Positions 1 to 10,460 of a stretch of DNA of 64,000 nt are shown one piece after another. The notes below the pieces were generated by a model. It was not told the origin of the DNA. It searched no databases and worked only from the letters and a program-made list of their open reading frames with translations. The stretch's first letter is position 1, and every line of letters starts with the position of its first letter. The position numbers were made by a program, and so were the translations under genes. Origin of the DNA: Hygrophila difformis (taxonomy: Eukaryota; Streptophyta; Magnoliopsida; Lamiales; Acanthaceae); contig JAOANR010000008.1 in assembly GCA_030278955.1 (NCBI GenBank), forward strand, positions 44,251,301 to 44,315,300, in the 5' to 3' direction.

Positions 1-2
1 AG

Positions 3-3000
3 AGGAAGTCACACAATCTCAGTTCGAGCACTTCAGATGAAGTACCATTAGCTAAGAAAAGGACTGGGAAGAAGGTGGAGACAGGCAGGCCTGAGAAAGC
101 TAGCCGAATTCTGAAGAAGAGGAAAAATGAAGATGAGCTAACAACTAAAGAAATTCTGGATGTGACAAAAGACTTGATGGATGAAGATGTTGAGATTCTA
201 CAATCAGCTCAAGAAAAGAAAGAAGTTGTTACCTACAAAAGGAGAGGAAGGTTACCTTCTGAGCAGAAGGAAACCAACCCTGAAAAATTTAAGCAGCAAG
301 GATCTTCTCTTGAGAATGTAGAACAATTGGGAATCATTTCTGAGAAAGAAAAGCAACAAGAAAAAGAACCTGAAAAGCCAGTTAAAAAGTTCAGGATAAA
401 GATGAAGGCTAGAAAGCCCAAGTATGTAGTACCTGACACCAGCTCTGAAGAAGAAAAAGTCGAACCAACTCTAGGGATAGTTCCCTACACAGAGAGGTTG
501 GAGCTCACTCCTTACACTAATTTGGAAGTGGGAGATATAGATCCAGAGGGCTGGAGAGCATGCATTGAAGAACATCAACCTGATGAACAAGGATCAACTA
601 GACCAAGCACTGATCTCCAACTAGTTCAGATTACTGAAAAAGATGATAGAGAAGGGCAAGATGAAGATCAACAAGCTCAGGTCAACAGGGATCTTATTCA
701 GAGTCAGATTGATTTACAAGGGTTTTCAGGAGAAGATACTGAGCAAGATATACCACCAGGACAAGCTGCAGATGAGCAAGAGTTTGTAAATCAAATTGAG
801 GAATCAGTGGCAGACATATTTCAGGAACAGACACTGGAAGATTTACAGATTTTTGAAGATATGAACTTGCATGGAACTACAGTCGGGAACATGACTTACT
901 CTCTGGAAGGACTGATTAAAAAGTTCAGAAAATTGGCTAGAGAAGGAGGGAATGCACGCACCTCAGCAGAACAAGCAAGTGAATATGCAGCTAAACTTGA
1001 GTCAGAGTTAGAGGAAATCCAACAACAAATAAATCCTGACCAAGTAATGGAACCATCTCCATTAGCAATTCAAGCTTATGAAGAAGAAGTGCAGAGAAAT
1101 GAAACTCAAGAAGCCCAGCAGAGAAAGTATTTTATGGAAGACACTGTCAGTCAATATCTCAGAACACAGACGAATGCTGAAAATCAAATGAATCAATGGC
1201 TCCTTCCACCTCAAGTCAGGGATGAAGTAGTTCAGAGAGCAATTGTAAGGATGAATGATCCTGAATGGGCCGCAGAACAGAAGAAAAGAGTAGAAGAATA
1301 CTTTGGAGTCCAAGGATTTCTAGATTCAGAATCTACTACTATTCCTCTTCTACTAAACGAACCTGTACAAGAAGATCCCACAGAGATCTTATATCAGCAT
1401 AGCCTTGAAGTTACTGAGAAGGTAGATACCAGCACGTCATTGATTTATGATTCAGGTATAGGCAATTCACAACATGATGACACTGATAGAGTTCAAGAAG
1501 AACATCCAGAGCCTGACCATGAGCAAAACTCAGAACAAGTTCATGAAGAAAATGTGGAACCTGCTCAAGAAGGAGGCCAAACAGAAGAACAAGAAAATGA
1601 GAATGCTGGGGATGAGCAAGAAGGAGCACAAGAATCTGAGGGAAATGAATCAGATACATCTGAAGGATCATCCCCCGGAAAAGATGTCCCAGAATTGCTA
1701 CCTGCGAGTTATTGGGGAAAGAATAGTCCAAAGGTGAGGTTATCAATCCCTGATAGCATTGAAAAGAGGACTGAATTTACAGAAGAAGAAATCAAGGTTA
1801 AGTTTAATGGAAGAAAGGAAGCATTGGAGAATTACTTGGGGATGTCCAAAATGATTGTTCCGGACAAAGGATTTCATCCCAAGTGGCTGGATCATAAGTG
1901 TATCAGCTACTGGAGGAGGATCAATGAATGGGACATTTTCATGAGACACAATAACAAATGTGGTTATGTGGAATTGACCAGGGAGTTCTATGCTAACTTT
2001 AATGTTGAGGCAGAAACAACATGGATTAGAGGGAAAACAGTGCAAGTCACTGTAGAAACTCTAAATGATCTGATTCAGGCACCTTTGTTAGAACAGCCAG
2101 AAGTCAAATCCGAGGTCCTACTGAGGAAGAAAACTCAAGGAAATAAACTTGTTAATGCTAGAAAAATGGCATTGGGATTCTGTTCAACACACAGAGGAAC
2201 TGAGCAGAATAAGATTCCATTGAAGAATTTGAAGCCTGAGTACTTGCCTACACTTGATTTCTACTACTCAAAGCTCAGACCTACTACAAATTTTCAAGGA
2301 CCCTCAGCCGGAACTTTCGAGGGATTTGCATTGTTATGGTCAGGAAGGAAATGCAGTGCTGCACACCATGTTCTCAATGTTATTAAGTCAAGAGTTGGAG
2401 AAGATGCAGCATTGGCTTATCCGAATTTAATCAGAAGACTTTGTGAGAAACAAGGAGTCTCAATCACACCATTTTTACCAGAGATCATAAAGATAGATCC
2501 TCCTATTCCATTACCAGAAGACACTTTAAGGGGAGAGTTGATTTACCAAATGCCAGATTTAGAGGAACAAACTTCCGAAGGATCAGGATCAAAGGTGCCA
2601 TCTCCTAAGACAAAAAGGGTCTATCTTCCTTCAAAATCAAGATCATATCAGTCAAAAACCACAACAAAAAGGACAAAGACTGTAACTCCATCTCCTACAT
2701 TGAATCCTATTCCAGAAGATGAAGAGTTTGAGAACACTTCTGCACCATCTCAACCTGTGAGACAGCCAATGAGGAACACAGTATCTGTGGATGAATCTCA
2801 GAATATGAGTACTTCAATCCAAAGTTTTGCACAGTCCATGGAGATGCTAGTGAAAACTATGTCAGAAGACAAGCATGTTCAGAGAGAAATGGAGCAGAAG
2901 AGGATTGAACTTGAGCATGTCAGGATTCAAACTGAGGAGAAACTCAGGAAAGAAGAGATGGAGAGGCAAGAGAAGATAAGGAAGGAAGAATGGGATAGAC

Positions 3001-3107
3001 AGGAAAGAATGAGAAGGGAAGAGATGGAAAGATTTGAAAGGCTGAGAAGAGAAGAACTTGAAGAGAGAAGACAGGAACGAGAAAGGGATATGGAACTGAG
3101 GAGATAG
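3..3107 (+). CDS. Long ORF of element A, plant transposon-domain protein with coiled-coil tail (5' truncated by window edge)
   Basis: The frame is open from base 3 to the TAG at 3105-3107, so more than 1030 codons are visible and the true start is left of the window. The N-terminal half is Lys/Glu-rich and acidic. A folded block at about 1780-2470 contains LTREFYANF, a WIRGKTVQV segment and TLNDLIQAP, matching the pattern of the family called 'putative plant transposon protein domain' (often PF20167). The C-terminal part (about 2820-3107) is a long heptad-like, Glu/Arg-rich coiled coil. The homologue in element C continues past this point with a CAA codon where A has TAG, followed by about 40 more codons, so A has a nonsense change near its C terminus. 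Function is not known; it could be a structural or env-like accessory protein of Athila-related elements. Confidence 0.75.
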   Translation, partial: RKSHNLSSSTSDEVPLAKKRTGKKVETGRPEKASRILKKRKNEDELTTKEILDVTKDLMDEDVEILQSAQEKKEVVTYKRRGRLPSEQKETNPEKFKQQGSSLENVEQLGIISEKEKQQEKEPEKPVKKFRIKMKARKPKYVVPDTSSEEEKVEPTLGIVPYTERLELTPYTNLEVGDIDPEGWRACIEEHQPDEQGSTRPSTDLQLVQITEKDDREGQDEDQQAQVNRDLIQSQIDLQGFSGEDTEQDIPPGQAADEQEFVNQIEESVADIFQEQTLEDLQIFEDMNLHGTTVGNMTYSLEGLIKKFRKLAREGGNARTSAEQASEYAAKLESELEEIQQQINPDQVMEPSPLAIQAYEEEVQRNETQEAQQRKYFMEDTVSQYLRTQTNAENQMNQWLLPPQVRDEVVQRAIVRMNDPEWAAEQKKRVEEYFGVQGFLDSESTTIPLLLNEPVQEDPTEILYQHSLEVTEKVDTSTSLIYDSGIGNSQHDDTDRVQEEHPEPDHEQNSEQVHEENVEPAQEGGQTEEQENENAGDEQEGAQESEGNESDTSEGSSPGKDVPELLPASYWGKNSPKVRLSIPDSIEKRTEFTEEEIKVKFNGRKEALENYLGMSKMIVPDKGFHPKWLDHKCISYWRRINEWDIFMRHNNKCGYVELTREFYANFNVEAETTWIRGKTVQVTVETLNDLIQAPLLEQPEVKSEVLLRKKTQGNKLVNARKMALGFCSTHRGTEQNKIPLKNLKPEYLPTLDFYYSKLRPTTNFQGPSAGTFEGFALLWSGRKCSAAHHVLNVIKSRVGEDAALAYPNLIRRLCEKQGVSITPFLPEIIKIDPPIPLPEDTLRGELIYQMPDLEEQTSEGSGSKVPSPKTKRVYLPSKSRSYQSKTTTKRTKTVTPSPTLNPIPEDEEFENTSAPSQPVRQPMRNTVSVDESQNMSTSIQSFAQSMEMLVKTMSEDKHVQREMEQKRIELEHVRIQTEEKLRKEEMERQEKIRKEEWDRQERMRREEMERFERLRREELEERRQERERDMELRR

Positions 3108-4255
3108 GAGCAGTATAACAGCACGAGATTGGTAGACATTCTTGCCAACCTAGTCTCGGATCTAAAAGAAATCTCCATCCATACCACCTAAAGATCCAGA
3201 CAATGATGCAGGACCATCCTGAGATCACAGGGGAGTTCTCTGAAACTTTCTTCTTCTTCTTCTTTTTAATTACAGTCTCTTTTTCTTTATTTCTTTCCTG
3301 TTTCCGTTTGTTCTGATATAACTTAGGATAGATTTAATATGAAGTTGTGTCATAGTATTGAATTTCAAGCTAAAAATAATGATAGTAATAATAAACTCAG
3401 GGAAGCTAATAAACTGATAAAGGAATAGAAGATGAGTTTTAAAAGTGGTTCCTGTGGAGACATCTACTTTATAGATTTTCACTGCAAGCATGAGCCGCTC
3501 TTGAAAACTGTTCTTAGTTGTAAGCTCTGAGATCGATTGATGTCATTACTGGATAAATAGTTTGAAGGTTTTGTGATGATATTAACCTTAGTGATTTGCA
3601 TACTATAAATAATAACTGCACAAGGTTAAGAGGATTGATCTAATCTAGTCTCTCTTGGAAGATGAGTGTGCATATTGAGTAAAAAAAAAAAAAAAAAAAG
3701 AAAGAGAAAAAGAGAGCAAGGGAAATTTTAGAAACAGACGTGGTAAAATAATGTGGATATAAGTAGCTGGCACAGCTGCCCCTCTGATTTATGAGTTGAA
3801 GAACTTTAAAAGAGCAGAATCAAGGGCAGGGGAGTTGAAGTTTCATCTGCAATGTCAGGTCATGCGACTCCTCCTAATAATGTGAAACCGAGCTATTGAA
3901 AGCCACGGAAGGCCACCCCTTGATATAAAAAAAAAAAAGAGAGTGTATTTCAGAATACAAGATATGCACATGAGTTGGACAGGATTGAGCGTGAGAAGAG
4001 AAATCTGACTAACTAAGGAGCAGAACAATAATTCACATAAGTGCAAATCACTTCTGTTAATGTTTCCATGAAATCTGGTGAATTTGAAGTCAGGTATGAA
4101 GCATCAATCAGTTGAAAGAGTTGAGCTTGGGATAGTTGGAAAAGAGAATGTAGTGATCCAGTGGAGTCTTACATGAACATCTTAATCTCAGAAGCCACTA
4201 ATTGGACTTATTCTTTGAAACTTTACAAGTTTCTTACCACTTGAGGACAAGTGTT
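3108..4255 (+). other. Element A 3' noncoding region
   Basis: No convincing ORF. It begins with the remains of the C-terminal coding end (about 3108-3190, LVDILANLVSDL still readable). It holds a 19-A run (3681-3699) and a block at about 3735-3925 that is strongly conserved with element C (59840-60030), including GCTGGCACAGCTGCC. A short hairpin, CACTTG-AGGA-CAAGTG (4238-4253), abuts the polypurine tract. The conserved block could be packaging or replication sequence, which is an inference. Confidence 0.6.
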
Positions 4256-4272
4256 TCTAAATGTGAGGATGG
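4256..4272 (+). promoter_or_regulatory. Polypurine tract of element A
   Basis: TCTAAATGTGAGGATGG lies directly before the TG of the 3' LTR. The same tract precedes the 3' LTR of element C (60390-60405) and, in the form AAATGTGAGGATGT, that of Athila-type element B (54985-54998). It would prime plus-strand cDNA synthesis. Confidence 0.75.
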
Positions 4273-4767
4273 TGATGACAGCCTTTTGTGACTGTCATTT
4301 GCGTCCAATTTAGTGTCTTAATGATGATCTTTTGCTCTTAATTCCATTGATTTTTGATGAATGATCATAAAGGATTAGAAAAGATGGAAGAAGAATTAAG
4401 ATTGCAAAGAAGTTGGAAATACATGAAAAATGGCTTGAAATCCTGAGTTTTCGTTGTAAGTCTCGCACGCAGTGTTTCTATTGAACTGATCCACGCTTTG
4501 TCATGCAGAAGGAAGTTAAGCTGGAAAACAGCAGGAAGTGGAAAGGACATAGCGAGGAAAGAAAAGGAATGGTGCGAGGGCTTGTTTCCTAAATCAGGAA
4601 AAGATTTAAGGAAAATGTGCAGATGCAGAAGTCCACGCGATGATGATTGACATCGCGAGGAAAGGAAGTCTGTGCAAGACAGAAGTTTTATCCGTTATGG
4701 CGAGAAGCAGATTCCTTGGAGAAACTGTGAGATCTCGCCTCGTCAAGAAAGATGATTACATTTCTGA

Positions 4768-4800
4768 CTCTCGCTTTGAAGGAACTGGACAAAGCGAGAG
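4768..4800. repeat. Perfect 11-bp palindrome upstream of the LTR A TATA box
   Basis: CTCTCGCTTTG (4768-4778) and CAAAGCGAGAG (4790-4800) form a perfect 11-bp stem with an 11-nt loop, about 60 bp upstream of the TATA box. Related GCGAGG/CTCGC motifs recur at about 4640-4660, 4730-4745, 5745-5765 and 5810-5840. LTR C has the matching palindrome at 62166-62189. Confidence 0.7.
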
Positions 4801-4858
4801 GAGAGCTATTCTGATGCGAGCGGTTATCATCCAAGGCAGAAGCAGTTACAACACCCAT

Positions 4859-4868
4859 CTATAAATAA
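4859..4868 (+). promoter_or_regulatory. TATA box of LTR A
   Basis: CTATAAATAAGACC context, about 590 bp into the LTR, with the same TCTATAAATAA context as the LTRs of C, D and E. Likely defines the U3/R boundary; prediction only. Confidence 0.6.
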
Positions 4869-7446
4869 GACCCTTGGGGAATCAGCTCAGCAGGCGGGAG
4901 ATTGAAGAGAATAGCTCGACTTTACTCTCCAGTCCACTTTTTAGAATTTAGTAGGTAGGTAGGTTAGGATTTAATTTTCTCTGCAATTTACTTTGATGTT
5001 CTTCAGATTTGTAATTTGTTTTCGTAGAACTGTAATTCAATTTCGCAGTAGATTTCTTTAAGATTAGTTGTTAGATTAGCTAGAGGATACCCTGGGAGGA
5101 GAGTTGCTTTCGGATTGCTTGTTCATCCATCATGACGATCATCATCTAAACTCCGACTCGCTCGCTCATCTTTGCACTATTCTGATAGCAATCAGATTTC
5201 CAGGTGTATTCGTTTTTAATTCTTTGTTATTTGAGATACAGGAAGAATGATCGGTTATCAGATTGTGAATTTCTTATCTTTCTGGTTTCTATTTCCATTT
5301 CGTAATTCTGTTTCAGCAGAGTATAAACCTCAATTTCATCATTCAATCTGAATTTTGCATCATATCTTGAATTCGATTTTCGAAGATCATAACACTTCCA
5401 CATTTTTAATGCGCAAATTGTTCGTTCCAATTACGTAAGAAATTTGGATGTTGTAACCGAGTTAGGTATGATCTGGCAGAATTATGAATTTACTCGATTT
5501 TCTGTCAATGTTATGTTTATAGATGAGAATCATAAGGTTTAATGTTCAGAACTCTAAAAGGTTCCTAGAGACCCATGCAGTGTTAATCATCGCTTGATAA
5601 TCTTTGAGAATCAATAATTTTGAGTTCATGAACTTGGATGCAAAGATTCTATGTTCATAATTTTCTAAACAGAAATTCCAGAAGGTAGTTATGACAGTTA
5701 TAAATTCTGATCATTTACTTCGAATAGGATATTCCCTCGCTTCATCCTAAAAGATGATGCGAGGAAATATCCAGATAGATCTATTATGACAAAGGCTATT
5801 CAAATACTCACGCGATGTCAATCTGACAAAGCGAGAGGATCAATCTATAACAACAATAGACTTGATATCCATTTTATAGGGTATTAATCATTCACTTTTA
5901 CTTCTTATATGTATATAACCACTATCTATAAGCAGGAATTGAGTACCTCGCCGCATTCTTACAGAAACTATCGCGAGGCATTCAGTTCTTTGTATAAACA
6001 AAATCTGGAGAACATTCTTTGAATATTAGCTCCCTCCATGCTGTACAGACATAGCGTGCGGAAAATTGGAATGTTCATAGTTTGAAACCCAAAATAGTTA
6101 CTGCGAGCTATTTTGGACACTTATTTTGCAGAGTTATTTCTCAAATTCTTTTTCTTGGGAAAGTTATTTCCTAATTCTGTCTAGTTTCCAATGTATATTT
6201 TGGAAGCATCCTTGCATTTTGATTAAGAGGATTCAGAACCCTCAACGTCTCTTTATACATATAATATTACATATACATGTAATATTTTGGGATATTTCCC
6301 AGTATATGATGAGTAATCTTACTTCATGACTACAAAATTTACAATTCATATGTGCAACACGTATTACTATTTACACTGGTACACTGAGAGAGATGATGAT
6401 ATAGGTTTTCTCAGTCATTATTTACTCAGGACTGATAAAGAACAAACTTGTTCTTCAGTTGGGCATTTAGTACCTGTCGTTTAAAAGGGAAAGATGTTTC
6501 AAGAACCATCTTTTGTCCTAAAAATTAGTAGAGTATCAGGAAGATTAATTTCCGGGGTTCATGGTATCATAGTTATCACTATATGCTATGAGTAGGAGAT
6601 TAAACATTTCTCTTCAGTCTACTAATCCTGAGTCAAATCATGGATATTTGGAACTGTTTACAGAGATTTCTTGAGCTAAATCAGTTATACAAATCTGAGT
6701 AGTCTGGATAAGTCAAGGAAGTTGAATAGCAATTTCATCTTGATATACTTACAAGACTATTATTCCTTATGAATACTTGCAGGAATTACTCTGAAGAAAT
6801 AAGTCTTATGAAAACATTGGATGATAGATTTAAATATTAGCTTTTTCATTTGTTGTAGAGGACATCCAATACAGGATCATAAGATCAGTTTGATCAGAGT
6901 AATAAAAAGGACAACTTCAAGTTCAGATGAATATAGTAAGATTTAGAAGTGACCTCGAGTTGTCAAAGGCTTAATCTGAGTCTGAAAGAAAAAGATTGAC
7001 AATTCTGAAAGCTTTTATCACAGAAGGAGTCTGACAGATCATTCTGTGATGATAGTATTCCATGATTTCAGAGCTTAGAATGTCATGACACTGAATCATA
7101 AGTACCTGTCTTGGGAAGTGATTGAAGACATGAAGAATTGATTAAGTTGTGTAAAGGATTTTTCTATCTCAATGAACTTTCATTATGTTCTAGCCAAATG
7201 AAGTATGATAATCTCATCATATTCTTATTTCATTTGATTTGGTCTGTAGCACCTTAAACACGTGAATAAGATCATAATGTTCTACATCATTTTAATTGTT
7301 TTCTTTACTACATTTACAGCTTTAAGCATTTACATTTCAGTAGTATTCTTTAGTAATAATCATTACAACATTCTTAAATCAAGAATAGAGACAGATTCTG
7401 AAGCTAATAATTCTATTAAAACACTTCTATCGTGTAACTCTCTTTT

Positions 7447-7500
7447 GAACGATCCCGACAATTAAAATAAATATTGCAGCTTGATACCGTGCGCTTTCGG
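7447..7500 (+). promoter_or_regulatory. Conserved U5 block (LTR A)
   Basis: Begins GAACGATCCCG and ends GATACCGTGCGCTTTCGG. The same block occurs about 110-470 bp before the LTR end in LTRs B, C and S, although the rest of these LTRs is hard to align. Role unknown; candidates are RNA processing, polyadenylation or reverse-transcription signals. Confidence 0.65.
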
Positions 7501-7596
7501 TAGGAAAAACTAGGCAAGCTTTTTAACAGCCCTATAGAGATTATAGTGTAAAGGCTGTCGGGGGGCACTGACCGGGGTTTCACCTCAAAAGCTTCA

Positions 7597-8099
7597 AGAA
7601 GCAGGGAAGCCAACAACTTCATGCACAGGCTGGACCCCGCACTGAAAGTTTTTCGCGACACAGGACTAATGGAGGCTGCATTCGAAGAACTACGCCCTGG
7701 GATTGAGGATGGCCATCATCCATCAATTTTCATTAAAGCTTTTATTCTCTTAAGTTCTGAAAGCTTGGAGAAGGTGGATGAAGGGCTGTACCTGGTGGGA
7801 ACAATTTTCAAGGAAGCAGATCATATTAGTAGCATGAGGCAGAAAATTAGTAAGGTTTTTGCCAACAATGAAGAAGAACCCAATCCTTTCCTTGGGCAGA
7901 AGTATAGAGAGTTTTGCGACTATCTAGTCCTCATGACAAGGAATTGGTGCGAGTCCCTCCTCACTATAATTATGGTGCCACAAACATCGATTGTTTGTGT
8001 TGCGAGATGACTACATTGATCAAAGTCTTGAGGGAGGCTTTTAACGAACAAGTCAATGAATTTGATTCAGACTCGGATTTTGAATCTGAATCCGATTAG
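7597..8099 (+). pseudogene. F-box copy #1, C-terminal part (N-terminal part separated by element A)
   Basis: Homologous to the post-F-box region of the intact copy in element B. The stretch FRDTGLMEAAFEELRPGIED aligns with the AFAEGNEEQAYELLRLGIED part of B, and NYGATNIDCLCCE near the end matches NYGADQVLCLCCD of copy #2. A frameshift lies near 7920-8000, between the two open segments 7621-8010 and 7914-8099. The end is acidic (DSDSDFESESD), with TAG at 8097-8099. The F-box itself is missing here and is presumably left of the window beyond element A. Homology starts exactly at the LTR A end. Confidence 0.7.
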
Positions 8100-9034
8100 G
8101 GCTGTTTATGTTAGAAATGGTGTATAAGTTAGTTCCTTTCTTGAGTCTGTAATGGTTGTTTTTCTTTGTGTTGATCTTTTTATGTCTTGTTTTGTGTTGT
8201 AATTCAGTGCTTGAGTTTTTAAACTCTCATTTTAATTCTTTCAACAGCGCGAGAGCATTTCGAAACAAATCACAATTTCAAACTTACCCTCTCGATAAAT
8301 GAAAAGGGCACCTCCTTTTTAAATATAATCATTACTCTTTGTAATGATTAAAGACCTATAATACCCTCCGAGTAGGCTTCTGTAAATAGGTCCACCCCTT
8401 TTCCCTCTGGTTTCTATTCACGAGTCTTTTCATACTTAATAGAGCAGCAATTTTCTTCTTCTGAGCACGAAACCGTCATAAAAATTTCAAAAATCTATTA
8501 GGTTTTAACTGCGATGTTATCTCCTCTATGTGTTTTTAATCGTTCTACTTTTGACGAGTTGGGGTTAAGAATTCATATCCTGATTTGTGTGCTTTTCTTT
8601 ACTTTGAGCTACATTCTGATGCTTCTTGTTAAAATTTTTGTGCTATAACTTCTTTAGATGAATGAAAATTTAAAAAATTCTCCTAATCTTTAAACTAGAA
8701 GTTTAGACGGAAACCTTCCAGTTTTGAGAAAACCAGATTAGAAATATAGTTTCTGAATATTCTTAGTGGTTTGTAAGGACTTCGTTACTGACCAAGTATG
8801 TTTTTGATAGTAGAATTGAGCTTAGAGCTCATATATTTTTGGGTCTAAGAAAGAAGGTCTACTTGTTTAAAAATTCCAGCCTTCGAGTTTGCTGATTTCC
8901 TGCTTAATCTCCATAAGAGTAGTTTTGAACATATAGTTGTTTGTCTGTTTTTTTATGGGAAATCTTTATTTTAATCTAGCTGAGTTTTAAATCGAGACTA
9001 ACTTGATCCTAGAATTTACACAAACAGTGTTAAA
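8100..9034 (+). other. Spacer and likely promoter/leader of F-box copy #2
   Basis: AT-rich, no ORF. It contains an inverted GCGCGAGAG ... CTCTCG pair (about 8247-8304) of the same kind as the LTR palindromes, AT-rich TATA-like stretches (about 8290-8330) and long pyrimidine-rich runs. The layout resembles the better preserved promoter-leader of the F-box gene in element B, but no element can be fixed with confidence. Confidence 0.4.
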
Positions 9035-9785
9035 ATGGAAGTGCAAGGATCTGAGGTTACTGCTCAAGCACTACAGTTGACAGATCTTTCGATTGACATC
9101 ATTGGGGAGATAATGTCAAGGGTAGGGCAGAGCAGCTTCAGATATTTGCTAAATTTTAAAGCAACATGTGTATTAACAAAGACTACCATGGATCAGCCCC
9201 TTGTACTTCAAATGTCTGCTTGGAAGACCATCATTTTAAAAGTCTTTCAAATCAGTCTCCTCAGAAGCTCAAGTTTTAAGAAACATGTAAAAAAGCTCAG
9301 AACCCAATTTTTCAGCTCCAAACAGATTTGGAGTTGTTCTTAGCAGTCAATGAAAGAGTGGCTTTTCAACTCTTAGACGAAGGGATTAAGGAATATCATA
9401 AGCTTTCTATATATACTAAGGCTCTGATATTTTTAAGTAGAACCACTCAAGAAGATATAGATAGAGGGCTATATTTGTTAAGCCCACTATTCAACGATAG
9501 AGCTGCTAGTTTTGATCTCAGAAACAACTTTCTTACCTGATCTCTAAATGGAAGGAAATTCGAAATCCCTTTCAAGGGCAATGTAGGTGATTCTTCTGTT
9601 TGTTTTCTGAGCATTCTTGGGAACTCATCCATGAGCCACTATACTTTAATTATGGTGCGGATCAAGTTCTATGTTTATGCTGTGACGCCACAAGGAGTGT
9701 AGCAGAATTCAGAATTATGGCACGAGAACTGCTTTATGATGAAGGCCCACCTGAAGATTTTTCAGATGGGAAAGAAAAAGAATAA
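9035..9785 (+). pseudogene. F-box copy #2, frameshifted pseudogene
   Basis: The ATG at 9035 opens a frame with an F-box core, LSIDIIGEIMSRVGQSSF. The reading then breaks: the first frame stops at 9341-9343 and homology continues in another frame (LFLAVNERVAFQLLDEGIKE ... GLYLLSPLF), which stops at about 9540. The end is in a third frame (PLYFNYGADQVLCLCCD), stopping at 9785. At least two frameshifts. The conserved C-terminal CLCC fits the CxxC of the intact copy. Original role was presumably an SKP1-binding adaptor of an SCF ubiquitin ligase, by family. Confidence 0.7.
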
Positions 9786-9999
9786 TTTCTTAATAAAGTT
9801 ATTTTAGTGTCATATTTCTGAAATTCTAGCATAAGAAATTGATTTTGATGAAGTGTTGATAAGTGATGCAATTCTCTTGTATTTTGTAAGGGTAGTCTGC
9901 ATAATAATAATAACCTGTGCGTTTGAGCACTGATCACACACTTCAAACAAGTAAAACCTGAAATTTTTCTCTTGCTAAATCCCACATTTTGTTTCAAAC
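9786..9999 (+). other. Spacer before F-box copy #3, ends in a splice-acceptor-like site
   Basis: No ORF. It ends in a T-rich run and TTTCAAACAG at about 9990-9999, directly followed by the open frame of copy #3. This parallels the predicted intron 3' end of the F-box gene in element B. Confidence 0.4.
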
Positions 10000-10247
10000 A
10001 GAAATTATATAATCCCCCAGCTATTGGAAACTAAGTTACTTGATCTACCAATTGAACTGTTGGGAGATATAATGTCTAGAATGGGAAGAAGGAGCGTGAG
10101 AGAGCTTTTCGGAGCTTCAGAGTCATGTAAGAGGCTTCTTGCAGCGAGCAACCTAAACACTGTGTATAGGAGAGTGTCTATGGAGAGTTGTGCATGATGG
10201 AGAGAAGACATTTACCCAAGAAATCAGAGGAAGTTTATCACCAAATG
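10000..10247 (+). pseudogene. F-box copy #3, N-terminal part
   Basis: Open frame with LLDLPIELLGDIMSRMG and SVRELFGASESCKRLLAASN, a good F-box match to the copy in element B. A TGA interrupts the frame at about 10195 (after VSMESCA), and coding resumes in the same frame to RKFITK, where solo LTR S is inserted. The remainder continues at 14877. The 5-bp flank AAATG (10243-10247) is the left target duplication. Confidence 0.7.
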
Positions 10248-10405
10248 TAAAACTTTTGACAATTTCCCACACGAGTATTTTCGAAAGAATAATAATCTAG
10301 ATTTAGATTTTATTTAATGAAAATCGATTTATGAAGATGGAGTGTGGGTTAAGGATATATTTATAGGTTGTCACGTTTTTACTACTCGTGTTAAGAAACT
10401 GTGGC

Positions 10406-10460
10406 CCGAAAGCGCACGATGTCAAAAATTGCAGTAATTTATAGTAAGACCGGATCGTTC
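10406..10460 (-). promoter_or_regulatory. Conserved U5 block (solo LTR S)
   Basis: The complement reads GAACGATCCGG ... CGTGCGCTTTCGG, nearly the same as in LTR B (43893-43947). Confidence 0.65.

Larger units (their letters stand above)
1..7596 (+). mobile_element. Element A: 3' part of a non-autonomous-looking LTR retrotransposon
   Basis: Visible parts in order are the end of a long ORF (3-3107), a 3' noncoding stretch, a polypurine tract (4256-4272) and a 3' LTR (4273-7596). The 5' LTR and any upstream genes lie outside the window. The ORF, the 3' noncoding block and the LTR are all related to element C, so A is a younger member of the same family. It appears inserted into F-box copy #1 of element C: F-box homology resumes without a gap immediately after the LTR end. 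The predicted target duplication is AGAAG (7597-7601); its left partner is outside the window. No gag, RT or integrase is seen in the visible part, so non-autonomy is an inference. Confidence 0.7.
4273..7596 (+). repeat. 3' LTR of element A (3324 bp)
   Basis: It starts TGATGACAGCC after the PPT and ends CAAAAGCTTCA at 7596, the terminus shared with LTR C (63988-63998) and, as CAAAAGTTTCA, with LTR B. Alignable blocks with LTR C include the TATA region, a GTACCTGTCGTTTAAAAGGG block near 6470 and the U5 block 7447-7500. The LTR contains several CGC-core palindromes. No real ORF. The 3' end is supported by homology and by clean resumption of F-box coding at 7597; no primer-binding site follows, as expected for a 3' LTR. 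Confidence 0.75.

Noticed and set aside
4640..4864. 74-codon ORF in LTR A
   Set aside because: Spans the palindromic promoter region upstream of the TATA box and has no similarity to LTR C in frame.
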